From positions 434,001-498,000 of the forward strand of contig CAVZZJ010000006.1 in assembly GCA_963779735.1 (NCBI GenBank): a stretch of 64,000 bases of DNA, written 5' to 3'. Positions 16,180 to 25,093 of the stretch are shown piece after piece. Under the pieces are notes generated by a model. That model saw only the letters and a list, made by a program, of their open reading frames with translations, ran no database searches and was not told the origin of the DNA. How positions within the stretch are numbered: position 1 is the first letter of the stretch; the number at the start of each line of letters is the position of its first letter. Origin of the DNA: Bog-473 sp963779735. GTDB taxonomy: Bacteria > Actinomycetota > Acidimicrobiia > Acidimicrobiales > RAAP-2. The position numbers and the translations under genes were made by a program.

Positions 16180-16560
16180 ATGCCGAAAAGTGAAAGAGCA
16201 GTAAGGGAACTTGACGATTGGCGGGAGGCAGCGCTTTCTCGTATTCGGGGGTGGATCGAGCAGGCTGACCCCGAGGTGGTGGAGGAGCGGAAGTGGAGAA
16301 AGGCCTCAAACCCAGAAGGGGTTCCAATCTGGTCTCATGACGGGATGATTTGTACTGGTGAGACCTACAAGTCCTACGTGAAAATTACATTCGCCAAGGG
16401 CGCGTCTCTCAAAGATCCTTCAGGCCTGTTCAACTCCAGTCTCGAAGGTCAAACCCGCCGCGCGATCGACATTCATGAAGGTGAGAAGCTCAACGAACGG
16501 GCATTCAAGGGTCTGATCCGAGAAGCGGTGGCGCTGAACCAGACCTCACATCGCGCGTAG
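16180..16560 (+). CDS. DUF1801 (YdhG/YjbR-like) protein
   Basis: 126 residues. Core WIEQADPEVVEERKWRKAS, GVPIWSHDGMICTGETYKSYVKITFAKGASL-KDPSGLFNSSLEGQTRRAIDIHEGEKLNERAFKGLIREAVALN is the DUF1801 pattern, a small alpha/beta fold similar to YjbR/frataxin-like proteins. Role unknown. The Met at 16180 fits the family's usual N-terminus (MPKSERAVRELDDWREAAL); GTG 16150 would add ten unlikely residues. No ribosome site is obvious for either. It stands alone between divergent PadR and convergent HTH genes and is less GC-rich than its neighbours, perhaps a later arrival. Confidence 0.75.
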   Translation: MPKSERAVRELDDWREAALSRIRGWIEQADPEVVEERKWRKASNPEGVPIWSHDGMICTGETYKSYVKITFAKGASLKDPSGLFNSSLEGQTRRAIDIHEGEKLNERAFKGLIREAVALNQTSHRA

Positions 16561-16709
16561 TCCGAGCGGCTCCAGGGGATGCCTCAATCCCTCAGTTCGC
16601 CGGCTTGGACCCGGCCCTCAGGCCCATCGAGCGCCGCCCAGATCGGCCGGGTGAACGACACTCTTCTTGGGAGTTCCGGAGATCAGCGGTCGTGGGTCAC
16701 AACACAAGA

Positions 16710-17042
16710 TCAGGCAGGGAATGTCTTCGTGTTCTCGTACCATGCAACCGGATCGCGACGTATCGCCTGCCACCGGCGCTTTGCGGTTGCTTTGTGCAGC
16801 GCCCGCAATGATTCGTCGCGACTCGCCCGCTGCCACACGGCCTGTCGGGTTTGGCCGAGTGACTGAGCGATTTGCTCCCACGACAGTCCTGCGGAACGCG
16901 CAAACGATATGGCTTCCTTCTGCGCCGTATCGAAGTAACGGCTAAACGCCGCCGCCACGCGAAGAACTTCGAGTGGGTCAGGATCCCGACTTGCGCGAAT
17001 CCGCTCCCACGCATCCCAAAATGATTCCGATGCGTCCACCAT
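16710..17042 (-). CDS. Small HTH DNA-binding protein
   Basis: 110 residues. Helix-turn-helix at about residues 47-75: EAISFARSAGLSWEQIAQSLGQTRQAVWQRASR, a pattern frequent in short actinobacterial regulators related to sigma region 4 or Sir-type HTH. The basic tail ends VAWYENTKTFPA. Start at ATG 17042 is chosen because it sits just below a TTGACA-like element and an inverted repeat; ATG 17078 would lie inside that repeat. Target unknown. Confidence 0.6.
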   Translation of the reverse strand: MVDASESFWDAWERIRASRDPDPLEVLRVAAAFSRYFDTAQKEAISFARSAGLSWEQIAQSLGQTRQAVWQRASRDESLRALHKATAKRRWQAIRRDPVAWYENTKTFPA

Positions 17043-17069
17043 CACAACACTGAACCAATCGTGCCGGTC

Positions 17070-17086
17070 TGTCAACATCTGTTGAC
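17070..17086 (-). promoter_or_regulatory. Possible promoter/operator of the small HTH gene
   Basis: GTCAAC - ATCT - GTTGAC (17071-17086) is a perfect 6-bp inverted repeat. On the minus strand TTGACA (17075-17070) within it matches a -35 hexamer and lies 28 bases upstream of the ATG, so the transcript would be very short-leadered or leaderless. Autoregulation is an inference. Confidence 0.35.
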
Positions 17087-17270
17087 GGCCGTGGGATGTC
17101 CGCCGTGACTGCACCTGCGCGAATGCGCCGGGTCGGTGGGTCGCGTCGGCACTCAGCAGTGGTGTTTTGCTGCCAGACTGTTCGCGTGGCGTCAGAGACG
17201 GGACCCTTGACATTGGCGATGGGTACCGGTGTCGTTCTACGGGTGGTTCATGCAGAAGGCGAGGTTACGA

Positions 17271-17669
17271 ATGACTGCACACTTCCGTTACGCCATCGAC
17301 AAGCGCTACCTTCCCGTACTGTTGCCATTCCTGTTGCGACCGTCGAAGGATGGCGTCACACTGACAGATGAGGGTGCTCTCATGGCAACCTTCGGTCTCT
17401 TCAAGGTCGTTACGCCCATTGCAAACATCACCGGTGCGCACATCACCAGGGACTACCGCTGGTGGACTGCCGTCGGGGTTCGCCTGTCGCGTGCCGACGA
17501 CGGTCTGACGTTTGGGACCAATAACCGCGCCGGCGTCTGCATTCACTTTAATGAAAAGGTGCCATCTCGGCTTCGACGAGCCGGTCATTCGGCGCTCACT
17601 GTGACGGTTTTCGACCCGGAGGGTCTCACGAAAGCCTTGGGCGGGGGCGGCGCAGACATCAAAGGCTGA
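17271..17669 (+). CDS. Uncharacterised conserved-looking protein
   Basis: 132 residues from ATG 17271, with GAAGGCGAGG about 7 bases upstream. No catalytic motif is visible. The middle, TLTDEGALMATFGLFKVVTPIANITGAHITRDYRWWTAVGVRLSRADDGLTFGTN, alternates short strands in a way that suggests a beta-rich PH-like domain, and FDPEGLTKALGGGG closes it. I associate this pattern with hypothetical proteins of mycobacteria and relatives but do not know a function. No signal peptide or membrane span. It stands alone, followed by a 327-base non-coding stretch. Confidence 0.5.
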   Translation: MTAHFRYAIDKRYLPVLLPFLLRPSKDGVTLTDEGALMATFGLFKVVTPIANITGAHITRDYRWWTAVGVRLSRADDGLTFGTNNRAGVCIHFNEKVPSRLRRAGHSALTVTVFDPEGLTKALGGGGADIKG

Positions 17670-17996
17670 GCCGTGCCCTCATTTGAGATGGCATGGCGAC
17701 TTCCTGCGCGAAAGTCGATGCCTGATCCCCCGTCCCCGTTTGCCGGGTCGGCGTGGCTCGAATATCGACAACTCGGAAGTCTGAAAAAGCACCCTTCTAC
17801 ACCCTGGGGGCACCCCCAGGACTGTTGGCCGCCGAACATCTGGGGGCACCCGAAGGTCCCTGGCGTCGGATAATACGGAAGTGACTCCGACGTGCAAGTG
17901 GTGTCACCACGACCTCGTTCTTGGGGTTAGCCACCTTGGCAGCCCTCCACTCGGGGAAAACAATGGAACATACCAAGTTGACGCGAGGAGAACGCT
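17670..17996. other. 327-base non-coding stretch with repeats and an orphan box-like site
   Basis: No convincing gene. It contains a perfect inverted repeat CCTGGGGG/CCCCCAGG (17803-17820, only 2 unpaired bases), and the 12-mer CTGGGGGCACCC twice as a direct repeat (17804-17815, 17840-17851). At 17847-17860 the minus strand reads GGGACCTTCGGGTG, 11 of 14 identical to the dormancy box, but no minus-strand gene starts downstream. GAGGAG at 17985-17990 is the ribosome site of the next gene. Confidence 0.5.
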
Positions 17997-20426
17997 TTGG
18001 GAGCCGTGAGAATGGCGTTTCGCGCCAAATTGCGCCACCGATGGCGATCCTGGCTGGCCATTGCCATCCTGGTAAGCGTCGTTGGGGGGCTGGTCCTCGC
18101 CGCCACGGCCGCTGGTCGCCGCACCGAGGCCGCATTCCCGCAGTTTGTCGCCGCCCATGGCTTTGACGCCGTTGCGTACGCCACCCAGCCGGATCCCAAG
18201 GTGGCCAAGCTCCCTGGGGTCATCTCCATCACCGAACTGGTAGGCCCCGACGCTGGTCAGCCGACATGCAACTGCACTCAGCCGATCGATCCGACCGACT
18301 TCGGCGTCATCGTCGCACCGCCAAAGGGTAGATCGCCAGTCAAGCTCGTCTCGGGCCGCTTGCCCGATCCGTCGGCACCCGACCAGGTTCTGGCGTCGTA
18401 CACTTTTCAACAGGACTACGGGGTGCATCTGGGCAGCGTGATCCGAGTGCCGTTCTACGCGTTGTCGCAGGCTTCGGCCTACAACAACGCCACCGGCGCA
18501 CCGCCTAAGCCCAAAGGTCGAACCGTCGATTTCCATATCGTCGGGTTCGAAGCCACCGAGTTCGAGTTCCCTTCGGGGACAGCTCCTTCGGATGACCTCT
18601 ACACCACCACGGCGTTTGCGCGCACGATACTGCCAAAGACGGCAGCCGGCTACGTGTACCTGTTCCGTTTGCGTAACGGTGCGGCCGACATCTCACGGTT
18701 CGACGTTGCGGCCAGTGCGGTAGGCTTGGGTAGCCAGAATGAAGACGGGACAGCCGTCTCGGTCGAGACCTCGATCCATCCCCAGGCCATCGGCTGGTGG
18801 ATCCTGGCTGTGCTCGCCGCGCTGGTCGGGTTGGCGGTGGTCGGCCAGGCGCTGGCCCGTCAAAGCATCGTCGAGAGCGGGGACTACCCCACCATGGCTG
18901 CCCTTGGTGCGACCCGCCGTCAGTTGCTGGCCCTCAGCATGGCGCAGAACCTGGTGGTAGGCCTTGTCGGCGCCGCCGGAGCAGTGGCGGTCGCCACCCT
19001 TCTCTCGCCGATCGCCCCTCTCGGCGAGGCGCGCGTCGCCGAGAACTCTACGGGTATCGCCTTTGACACGCCGGTTCTTTTGCTCGGGGCACTCGCCACG
19101 CTGGCGGTGGTGCTCGTTCTTGGCCTATGGCCCTCTCTGCGGGCAGCAGATGCCTTGCGGACCGACGACCGGCCAGCTCTATCGCACTCCTCGGCCGTTG
19201 TGACTCACTTAGCGGCGATGGGTGCACCTCCAAGCGCGGTGATCGGCGTCCGTAACGCACTGGAGCGACGGACCGGCAGGGGGGCCGTTCCAGTCGGGAG
19301 CGCCCTTCTCGGAACGGTGCTGGCAGTCATGGCGCTATGTGGAACTGCGGTATTCGGCGCCAGCCTGTCGCATCTGACGGTTACTCCCAGGCTGTATGGC
19401 GATGCGTTCCAGCTCAATTTCACCGACCCAGCCGGCGGGAGACCGGACCCGGTCCTCTTGAGAAGCCTTGAACACAACAAGGCCGTCAATGGGATCACCG
19501 AGGGCGTCGCCACCGAGATCTCCGTGAACCACGTGGCGGTGGGGGCCATCGCTGGAACGGCCATCCGGGGTCAACTCCTCCTCTCGACGGTCAGCGGGCA
19601 TCTCCCGATCGCTGACGATCAGATTGGCCTCGGCGGGACGACCATGCACCAAGTGGGCGCGCATGTGGGTTCGCTCGTCCATGTCACCGTGCTGTCGGCG
19701 TCGGGTGCAAGGCGAACAGCGCCGTTCCGGGTGGTGTCTCAGGAGTCCTTCCCGGTGCTCGGAGGGGACGTGGGTCTGGGCTCCGGCGCGGTGCTCACGA
19801 CCGCTGGCTACGAGGACGCCGTGTGCCCTCGAAGTTCCGGGCGAGCAGCGTGCATAGATGCCGCACTGGCAACCACCAACGGCGGTGGAATGCTCGTTCG
19901 AGTCGTTCCGGGCGCGCGGGGGAAGGCCGCCATCAACCACTATCTCGATTCGTACCGATCCACCACCGTGCTTGCCAATACCCCGACTTCGCTCATCAAC
20001 TTCGGCGAGGCAGTCAACTTCCCGCTCATCTTTGGGGCGATGTTGGCCGTGGTCGGTGCAGCGACGCTGGCCCATCTCCTCGTGGTAAGTGTTGCGCGCC
20101 GTCGACGGGAGATCGGGCTTCTCAAGGTGCTGGGGTTCGTCAATCGCCAGGTTGCCTCGGCCGTGGCCTGGCAGGCCACGGCGCTGGCCCTCATTGGGAT
20201 CATCATTGGCGTCCCTCTGGGGGTGGTGGTCGGCCGAGCGATATGGAACGCGTTCGCCAACAACCTCGGTGCTGTCCCGGTCTCCGTCGTGCCGATCTGG
20301 CTCGTGGGAGTACTGGTGGCGGGTGTCCTCGTGGTGGCCAATCTCCTCGCCATCGGCCCGGCGCTGGTGGCGACCCGGTCTAAGCCGGCAAGTCTCCTAC
20401 GGGCGCCTGATCTGAACGCTGTGTGA
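17997..20426 (+). CDS. FtsX-like ABC-transporter permease
   Basis: 809 residues, TTG start 6 bases after GAGGAG (GTG 18006 and ATG 18012 are alternatives). Residues 19-42 form the first membrane segment (LAIAILVSVVGGLVLAATAA), followed by a long extracellular domain. A first FtsX module starts near 262 (IGWWILAVLAALVGLAVVGQAL, then LVVGLVGAAGAVAVATLL) and a second near 680 (PLIFGAMLAVVGAATLAHLLVVSVARRRREIGLLKVLGFVNRQV), ending in two more membrane spans. The motif REIGLLKVLGF is the coupling region that meets the ATPase. MacB/LolE-type export of lipids or drugs is likely, but no ATPase is adjacent; the nearest is the stub at 15.4 kb. Confidence 0.85.
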   Translation: MGAVRMAFRAKLRHRWRSWLAIAILVSVVGGLVLAATAAGRRTEAAFPQFVAAHGFDAVAYATQPDPKVAKLPGVISITELVGPDAGQPTCNCTQPIDPTDFGVIVAPPKGRSPVKLVSGRLPDPSAPDQVLASYTFQQDYGVHLGSVIRVPFYALSQASAYNNATGAPPKPKGRTVDFHIVGFEATEFEFPSGTAPSDDLYTTTAFARTILPKTAAGYVYLFRLRNGAADISRFDVAASAVGLGSQNEDGTAVSVETSIHPQAIGWWILAVLAALVGLAVVGQALARQSIVESGDYPTMAALGATRRQLLALSMAQNLVVGLVGAAGAVAVATLLSPIAPLGEARVAENSTGIAFDTPVLLLGALATLAVVLVLGLWPSLRAADALRTDDRPALSHSSAVVTHLAAMGAPPSAVIGVRNALERRTGRGAVPVGSALLGTVLAVMALCGTAVFGASLSHLTVTPRLYGDAFQLNFTDPAGGRPDPVLLRSLEHNKAVNGITEGVATEISVNHVAVGAIAGTAIRGQLLLSTVSGHLPIADDQIGLGGTTMHQVGAHVGSLVHVTVLSASGARRTAPFRVVSQESFPVLGGDVGLGSGAVLTTAGYEDAVCPRSSGRAACIDAALATTNGGGMLVRVVPGARGKAAINHYLDSYRSTTVLANTPTSLINFGEAVNFPLIFGAMLAVVGAATLAHLLVVSVARRRREIGLLKVLGFVNRQVASAVAWQATALALIGIIIGVPLGVVVGRAIWNAFANNLGAVPVSVVPIWLVGVLVAGVLVVANLLAIGPALVATRSKPASLLRAPDLNAV

Positions 20427-20568
20427 GTTGTCCAGAACGGCTGAAGATTGACCTCGACATCAGGGATCGACGACAGCTTGGGAGTTGCTTTCGCCGACTG
20501 GAGAAGGGAACTTGTCGCGAGGGCTCGGCCGAAATGGCAGATCACTTCGTGAGTGTTCCCCCAAACCC

Positions 20569-20583
20569 GACCCAGAGTGGGTC
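20569..20583. repeat. Inverted repeat in the gap before the TreT-like gene
   Basis: GACCC - AGAGT - GGGTC, perfect 5-bp arms, within the 298-base intergenic stretch 20427-20724. It could be an operator or a weak hairpin after the permease; no T-tract follows. Apart from an AGGAG (20699-20703), nothing else in the stretch is recognisable. Confidence 0.3.
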
Positions 20584-20724
20584 CCCCCGACCCGGCGGTC
20601 CAGCTAGTAGGGTGGAGCCGCGCCGCAGGGGCCGTGTCGAGCTTTCCCTGCCCGGTCTGTCAGGATATTCCCCCTGCCACCTCGTGAGCCGCCATCCCAG
20701 GAGTATCCGGTCCGTGAGGTCCTC

Positions 20725-22134
20725 GTGGCGCGTCGTTCGTTGGCGAAGCTGAAGCCCCTCATAGGGATGGAACGCTTCGAGGAGCTGATGCGCACGGCGA
20801 GAAGCAGTCGCCGCGAGCTTGGAGGCAGGGCGATCTGGAACATCAGCTCTACGTCTCAGGGCGGCGGGGTAGCCGAAATGCTCCAGGTCCTCGTCGGCTA
20901 CACGCTCGATGCAGGCTTCGATGTGCACTGGTTGGTCATGACGGGCGACCCCGATTTCTTTGCTATCACAAAGAGAATCCACAACCACCTGCATGGAGTG
21001 ACCGGCGATGGTGGGGGACTCGACGCTGGTGCGGTGGACCACTACACCAGAGTGACCAACGCCACCGCCCAGGCCGTTCTGAGTAGGGTCCAACGCGGGG
21101 ACGTGGTGCTCCTCCACGATCCGCAGACGGCAGGTCTGGCGGCACCACTTGCAGAAGCAGGGATTCGAGTGGTGTGGCGCTGTCATGTCGGACACGAGGA
21201 GACCAACGAGTGGACAGACCAGGCGTGGACATTCCTGCGCCCTCATCTCACTCCCTGCGCGGCATACGTGTTCTCGGTGCGTGCGTACGCCCCCACGTGG
21301 ATGGACAGGTCCAAGGTCTGGGTCATTCCGCCATCCATCGACCCGTTCTCCCCGAAAAACGAGGACATTGACCGGGACGGCGTCGTGCGTGCGCTTCGAC
21401 GTATCGGAATCCTGGGAGGTGAAGGGGAAGCACCCCCGGCCACCTTCACGAGATGCGATGGCACGATGGGGTACGTCGAACGCAGGGCGACGATACTCTC
21501 GGAGGAACCCCGTGTCCCACTGAGCCCCGACATTCCCTTCGTCGTCCAGGTATCGCGCTGGGACAGGTTGAAGGACATGACCGGGGTCATGCAAGGTTTC
21601 GCGTCGTTCGTGGCCGGACGGGTCGATGCACATCTTGCGCTCGTCGGCCCCGCCACAAACGGGGTATCGGACGACCCGGAGGAACTCGCGGTATTCAACG
21701 ACTGCCTCTCGACGTGGGGTGGGCTCAGCGCAGAGGCGCGACGATGCATATGGCTCGTTACGCTGCCCATGGACGATATGGAAGAGAACGCAGCGATGGT
21801 GAACGCCATCCAGCGTCACGCGACGGTGATCGTCCAAAAGAGCCTGGCCGAGGGTTTCGGGCTTACCGTAACCGAAGCGATGTGGAAGTCCAAGGCAGTG
21901 ATCGCGTCCGGGATCGGGGGCATGGCGACGCAGATCGATTCGGACAGCGGACTGCTCCTCAAGGACCCGAACGATCTCTCTGAATTTGGCCACACGCTTG
22001 CCGATCTCCTCGCACGGCCCGATGTGATGGCCGATCTGGGAGCGCGGGCCCATGAGCGTGCGCTCGAGGCCTTTGTGGGCGACGAACACCTCAAGCGCCT
22101 TGCGCACCTACTTATGTGGCTCATCACCGGCTGA
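20725..22134 (+). CDS. treT: Trehalose glycosyltransferring synthase (TreT)-like GT4 enzyme
   Basis: 469 residues. AIWNISSTSQGGGVAEMLQVL near residue 38 is the TreT/trehalose phosphorylase signature, followed by DVHWLVMTGDPDFFAITKRIHNHLHG. The donor site EGFGLTVTEAMWKSKAVIAS (about 380-400) carries the EX7E pair of retaining GT4 enzymes. TreT joins glucose from NDP-glucose to glucose, giving trehalose; it can run in reverse. Upstream codons still match the family (VREVLVARRSLAKLKPLIG) but offer no ATG/GTG/TTG back to a stop at 20608, so GTG 20725 is taken with caution. Trehalose fits the dormancy theme with the GH65 gene at the left edge. Confidence 0.8.
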   Translation: MARRSLAKLKPLIGMERFEELMRTARSSRRELGGRAIWNISSTSQGGGVAEMLQVLVGYTLDAGFDVHWLVMTGDPDFFAITKRIHNHLHGVTGDGGGLDAGAVDHYTRVTNATAQAVLSRVQRGDVVLLHDPQTAGLAAPLAEAGIRVVWRCHVGHEETNEWTDQAWTFLRPHLTPCAAYVFSVRAYAPTWMDRSKVWVIPPSIDPFSPKNEDIDRDGVVRALRRIGILGGEGEAPPATFTRCDGTMGYVERRATILSEEPRVPLSPDIPFVVQVSRWDRLKDMTGVMQGFASFVAGRVDAHLALVGPATNGVSDDPEELAVFNDCLSTWGGLSAEARRCIWLVTLPMDDMEENAAMVNAIQRHATVIVQKSLAEGFGLTVTEAMWKSKAVIASGIGGMATQIDSDSGLLLKDPNDLSEFGHTLADLLARPDVMADLGARAHERALEAFVGDEHLKRLAHLLMWLITG

Positions 22135-22281
22135 ACCGTTGTCGCCCCGCGGGCGGCGTCCTAAGCTCGGGGTACCGCCTTGAGCGGCATCGGGGCTTCT
22201 TCGGCCCGATTGCCACGAAAGGCATCCTCAGTTGATCCGGGAAACGACCCGGAGCCGGAGAACACGAGCAGGGAGAGAGCC

Positions 22282-22641
22282 ATGAGCGGTGGGGACGAGT
22301 GGTCACCGGACGAGCCGATGGGGACCGAGACCTTCGAGCAGGGCGACGACGCCCGTGACGAGTCGGGTCGAGTCGATCCAAGGTTCGACGAGGACGTCGA
22401 TGTTGACCCCTCGCTGGACCCCACACTCTTGGTGGACCACCGTGAGCTGGAGGAAGTCGGGGCGGAGCTCGACGATCCCGAGGCACTGGCGATTCTCGAC
22501 GGCGGTATGGATGACCCCGATGGGATAGGGGAGCCGGCCAGCCTCACGCGTGCTCGCCGTGACGATGAGGGCGGCTGGAACCTCGACGCTCCCTTACTAG
22601 GTGAGGACAGCACGCGGCCGATCCGACCGAGTGAGGGGTGA
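22282..22641 (+). CDS. Small highly acidic protein of unknown function
   Basis: 119 residues, ATG 7 bases after GGGAGAG. Asp and Glu dominate (DESGRVDPRFDEDVDVDPSLDPTLL, EEVGAELDDPEALAILDGGMDDPDG), with almost no aromatic or basic residues until the tail. No membrane span or motif. Probably disordered; similar acidic proteins are frequent in actinobacteria, sometimes under stress regulons. It precedes ftsH by 37 bases and may be co-transcribed with it. Confidence 0.5.
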   Translation: MSGGDEWSPDEPMGTETFEQGDDARDESGRVDPRFDEDVDVDPSLDPTLLVDHRELEEVGAELDDPEALAILDGGMDDPDGIGEPASLTRARRDDEGGWNLDAPLLGEDSTRPIRPSEG

Positions 22642-22678
22642 CTCAGTCGAGCCGTATCTCTGGAGATGACCGTCCATC

Positions 22679-24613
22679 ATGACCAAGCAGGCCTCATCGC
22701 CGCCGACGAGCGACAAGGGCACTCCGACGGCGCCGCCGCCTCCGCCGGCGTGGCGCCACTACCTTTGGTTGATCGCCGCCGTGGTCTTCTTCGCGCTCTT
22801 CATCGTGCTGCCGACCACGACCAGTCACAATCAGGTGACGCTCAACTACTCGCAGTTTCTGCACGAGGTCTCGGGTCACGAGGTGAAGGACGTCACCATC
22901 GCCACCACGGGAGCCGCCAGTGGGACCTTGAAGGACGGCAAGGGCTACACGACGGCTATTCCGCCCCAGGCCGGGGAGGCCTTTCTTCAGGAGCTGCAGA
23001 AGGGCGGCGTCCAGATCACGGCGGAGACGAGCGGCACCTCCTTCGGCGCCGAGGTCCTGACCTGGCTGATCCTGCTGCTTCCCTTCGTGGTCTTCGGCTA
23101 CCTGTGGTGGCGCCTTTCGAGGGGCGGTGGCCGCATGCAGGGGGCGTTCGGCGTCGGTCGATCCAAAGCGAAGGTGTTCGACGAAGAACGCCCCCACACC
23201 ACGTTCGCCGACGTTGCCGGCTATGACGGCGCAAAGCTCGAGATAGGCGAGGTCGTCGACTTTCTCCAGCAACCCGAGCGTTATGCCCGAGCCGGGGCGA
23301 TGGCACCTCGCGGGGTTCTGATGGTCGGCCCTCCCGGCACTGGTAAGACACTCCTGGCTCGCGCGGTCGCGGGAGAGGCGAACGTCCCGTTCTTCTCCGT
23401 TACCGGGTCGAGCTTTGTCGAAATGTTCGTGGGTGTGGGTGCGGCGCGCGTCCGGGATCTGTTCACGGAAGCTCGCAAGCGCGCCCCGGCGATAATCTTC
23501 GTCGACGAGATCGACGCGATCGGCCAGCGACGCGCCGGGACGGGAGCCGTCGTATCCAACGACGAGCGTGAGCAGACATTGAATCAACTCTTGGCCGAGA
23601 TGGATGGCTTCGATCCTGCCACCGGGATCGTCGTCCTGGCCGCCACCAACAGGCCCGAAGTCCTCGATCCGGCCCTCCTCCGGCCGGGGCGATTCGATCG
23701 TCAGGTGGTGATACCCCTCCCCACCTTGCCGGAACGACTCGCGATCGTGCGGGTGCACGCGCGCGGCAAACAGCTGGCCGAGGGAGTCGACTTGGAGGTG
23801 GTCGCCCGGGGAACACCCGGCTTCTCGGGCGCCGACCTGGCCAACCTCGTCAACGAGGCGGCGATCTTCGCGGTACGGGAGAATCGGGACATCCTCACCG
23901 CGAAGGACTTCGAAGACGCCCGGGACCGCATCATCCTGGGTCGGCGCGAAGGATCAAACGTCTTGATTCCCGAAGAGAAGCATGCCGTGGCCGTACACGA
24001 GGCCGGCCATGCCCTGGTTGCCGCCTACTCGGACCACGCCGATCCCATCGCCAAGGTGACGATCCTGCCCGCCGGTCAGGCGCTCGGGGTCACCGAGCAG
24101 CTTCCGCTCGTCGAACGGCACCTCTACGGCGAGGACTACCTCTACGACCTGTTGGCGGTATCCCTCGGGGGGCGCGCCAGTGAGATCGTCGTACTCGGCC
24201 AGGGCTCGACCGGAGCAGCGAACGACCTGGCCAAGGCGACGGAACTCGCGATCAAGATGGTGCGCGAGTTCGGTCTTTCCTCGGCCGTCGGTCCCATCGG
24301 CTATCCGCAGGGAGGTTCAGTATTCCTGGGCGAAGGGGGCAGCGCGCTGTCGAGCCGGCCGTTCGCCGAACAGACACAGGCGGCGATCGACACGGAGGTC
24401 GCACGGATGCTCCGCGAGGCGCAGCAACGAGCGGTGGGGGTGCTCAAGGAGCATCGAGACGTCCTCAATGCATTGGTGCAGCTCTTGCTCAGCTACGAGA
24501 CGGTGGACGGCTCGGAGGTCTATGCGCTCGCTCATCGTCCCGAACCCGCCGGCGGCGAGGGAATGACGGTAGCTCCCGATCGTGCCGTTGGCCCGGTTAG
24601 TCCGGGGGTCTGA
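22679..24613 (+). CDS. ftsH: ATP-dependent zinc metalloprotease FtsH
   Basis: 644 residues. Two membrane spans (about 27-45 and 125-145) enclose a short outer domain. The AAA+ domain has Walker A GPPGTGKT (217-224), Walker B IIFVDEID, second region of homology ATNRPEVLDPALLRPGRFDRQ, and the protease site HEAGH (about 440-444) with a downstream acidic ligand region (TGAANDLAKATELA). A membrane-bound unfoldase/protease that removes damaged membrane and regulatory proteins. N-terminus is unusually Pro-rich (TAPPPPPAW). The extreme 3' end overlaps the convergent Usp gene by 17 bases. Confidence 0.95.
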   Translation: MTKQASSPPTSDKGTPTAPPPPPAWRHYLWLIAAVVFFALFIVLPTTTSHNQVTLNYSQFLHEVSGHEVKDVTIATTGAASGTLKDGKGYTTAIPPQAGEAFLQELQKGGVQITAETSGTSFGAEVLTWLILLLPFVVFGYLWWRLSRGGGRMQGAFGVGRSKAKVFDEERPHTTFADVAGYDGAKLEIGEVVDFLQQPERYARAGAMAPRGVLMVGPPGTGKTLLARAVAGEANVPFFSVTGSSFVEMFVGVGAARVRDLFTEARKRAPAIIFVDEIDAIGQRRAGTGAVVSNDEREQTLNQLLAEMDGFDPATGIVVLAATNRPEVLDPALLRPGRFDRQVVIPLPTLPERLAIVRVHARGKQLAEGVDLEVVARGTPGFSGADLANLVNEAAIFAVRENRDILTAKDFEDARDRIILGRREGSNVLIPEEKHAVAVHEAGHALVAAYSDHADPIAKVTILPAGQALGVTEQLPLVERHLYGEDYLYDLLAVSLGGRASEIVVLGQGSTGAANDLAKATELAIKMVREFGLSSAVGPIGYPQGGSVFLGEGGSALSSRPFAEQTQAAIDTEVARMLREAQQRAVGVLKEHRDVLNALVQLLLSYETVDGSEVYALAHRPEPAGGEGMTVAPDRAVGPVSPGV

Positions 24614-25040
24614 CGATCACGACCGGGCAGTGCGCATGAAGTGAGCACTGATGGCTCACCGATCCGAGAAGCAGGCCACTGAATCCACCCAGCCCCCGTG
24701 AACCCACGACCAGGAGATCTGCTCCCTCACTGGCCTCAATGAGGACCTTTGCGGCCGAATCTTCGTGGGTCAGTCCCTTGAACGTGAGCCCCGGTGCGAT
24801 CTGGGCGACGCGATCGGCCGCCTCGTCAATCAGCTGCTGCAAGGACTCATGAACCTCGTTAGTAGTGATGAAGACGTAGCCCGGCCCGTAACTTGCATGG
24901 GCTTCGAGAACCGCTCCGGTTCGGCCGGCTTCGGCCGCCGCCCACTCCAGCGCACGCCTGCCCCCTTCCGAACCGTCGATCCCGACCACCACCCGATGCA
25001 TGGCCGGCTCCTGAGATGATTCTGTCGCTGTCGTGGCCAT
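24597..25040 (-). CDS. Universal stress protein (ATP-binding type)
   Basis: 147 residues. HRVVVGIDGSEGGRRALEWAAAEA at the start and GADLLVVGSRGLGGFSGLLLGSVSHQ near the end, which contains the G-2x-G-9x-G-S nucleotide motif, then CPVVIVRPPD. Start ATG 25040 has AGGGAG upstream. The last of three genes (HTH-PPOX, CBS, Usp) that read away from the tandem boxes at 26.3 kb, so probably hypoxia-induced; the same gene types are DosR members in mycobacteria. Confidence 0.9.
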   Translation of the reverse strand: MATTATESSQEPAMHRVVVGIDGSEGGRRALEWAAAEAGRTGAVLEAHASYGPGYVFITTNEVHESLQQLIDEAADRVAQIAPGLTFKGLTHEDSAAKVLIEASEGADLLVVGSRGLGGFSGLLLGSVSHQCSLHAHCPVVIVRPPD

Positions 25041-25093
25041 CTGTTCTCCCTTCACATGCAGTGTGGCGGCGAGGTTCCCCGCAGGGTTACGCC

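Noticed and set aside
17803..17820. CCTGGGGG/CCCCCAGG hairpin as a terminator
   Set aside because: Only two unpaired bases in the loop and no T-tract; 133 bases after the nearest stop codon.
20542..22107. Long open frame (521 codons) on the minus strand opposite the TreT-like gene
   Set aside because: It mirrors a clear GT4 gene, has no recognisable motif and is Arg/His-rich as expected for an antisense frame in GC-rich DNA.
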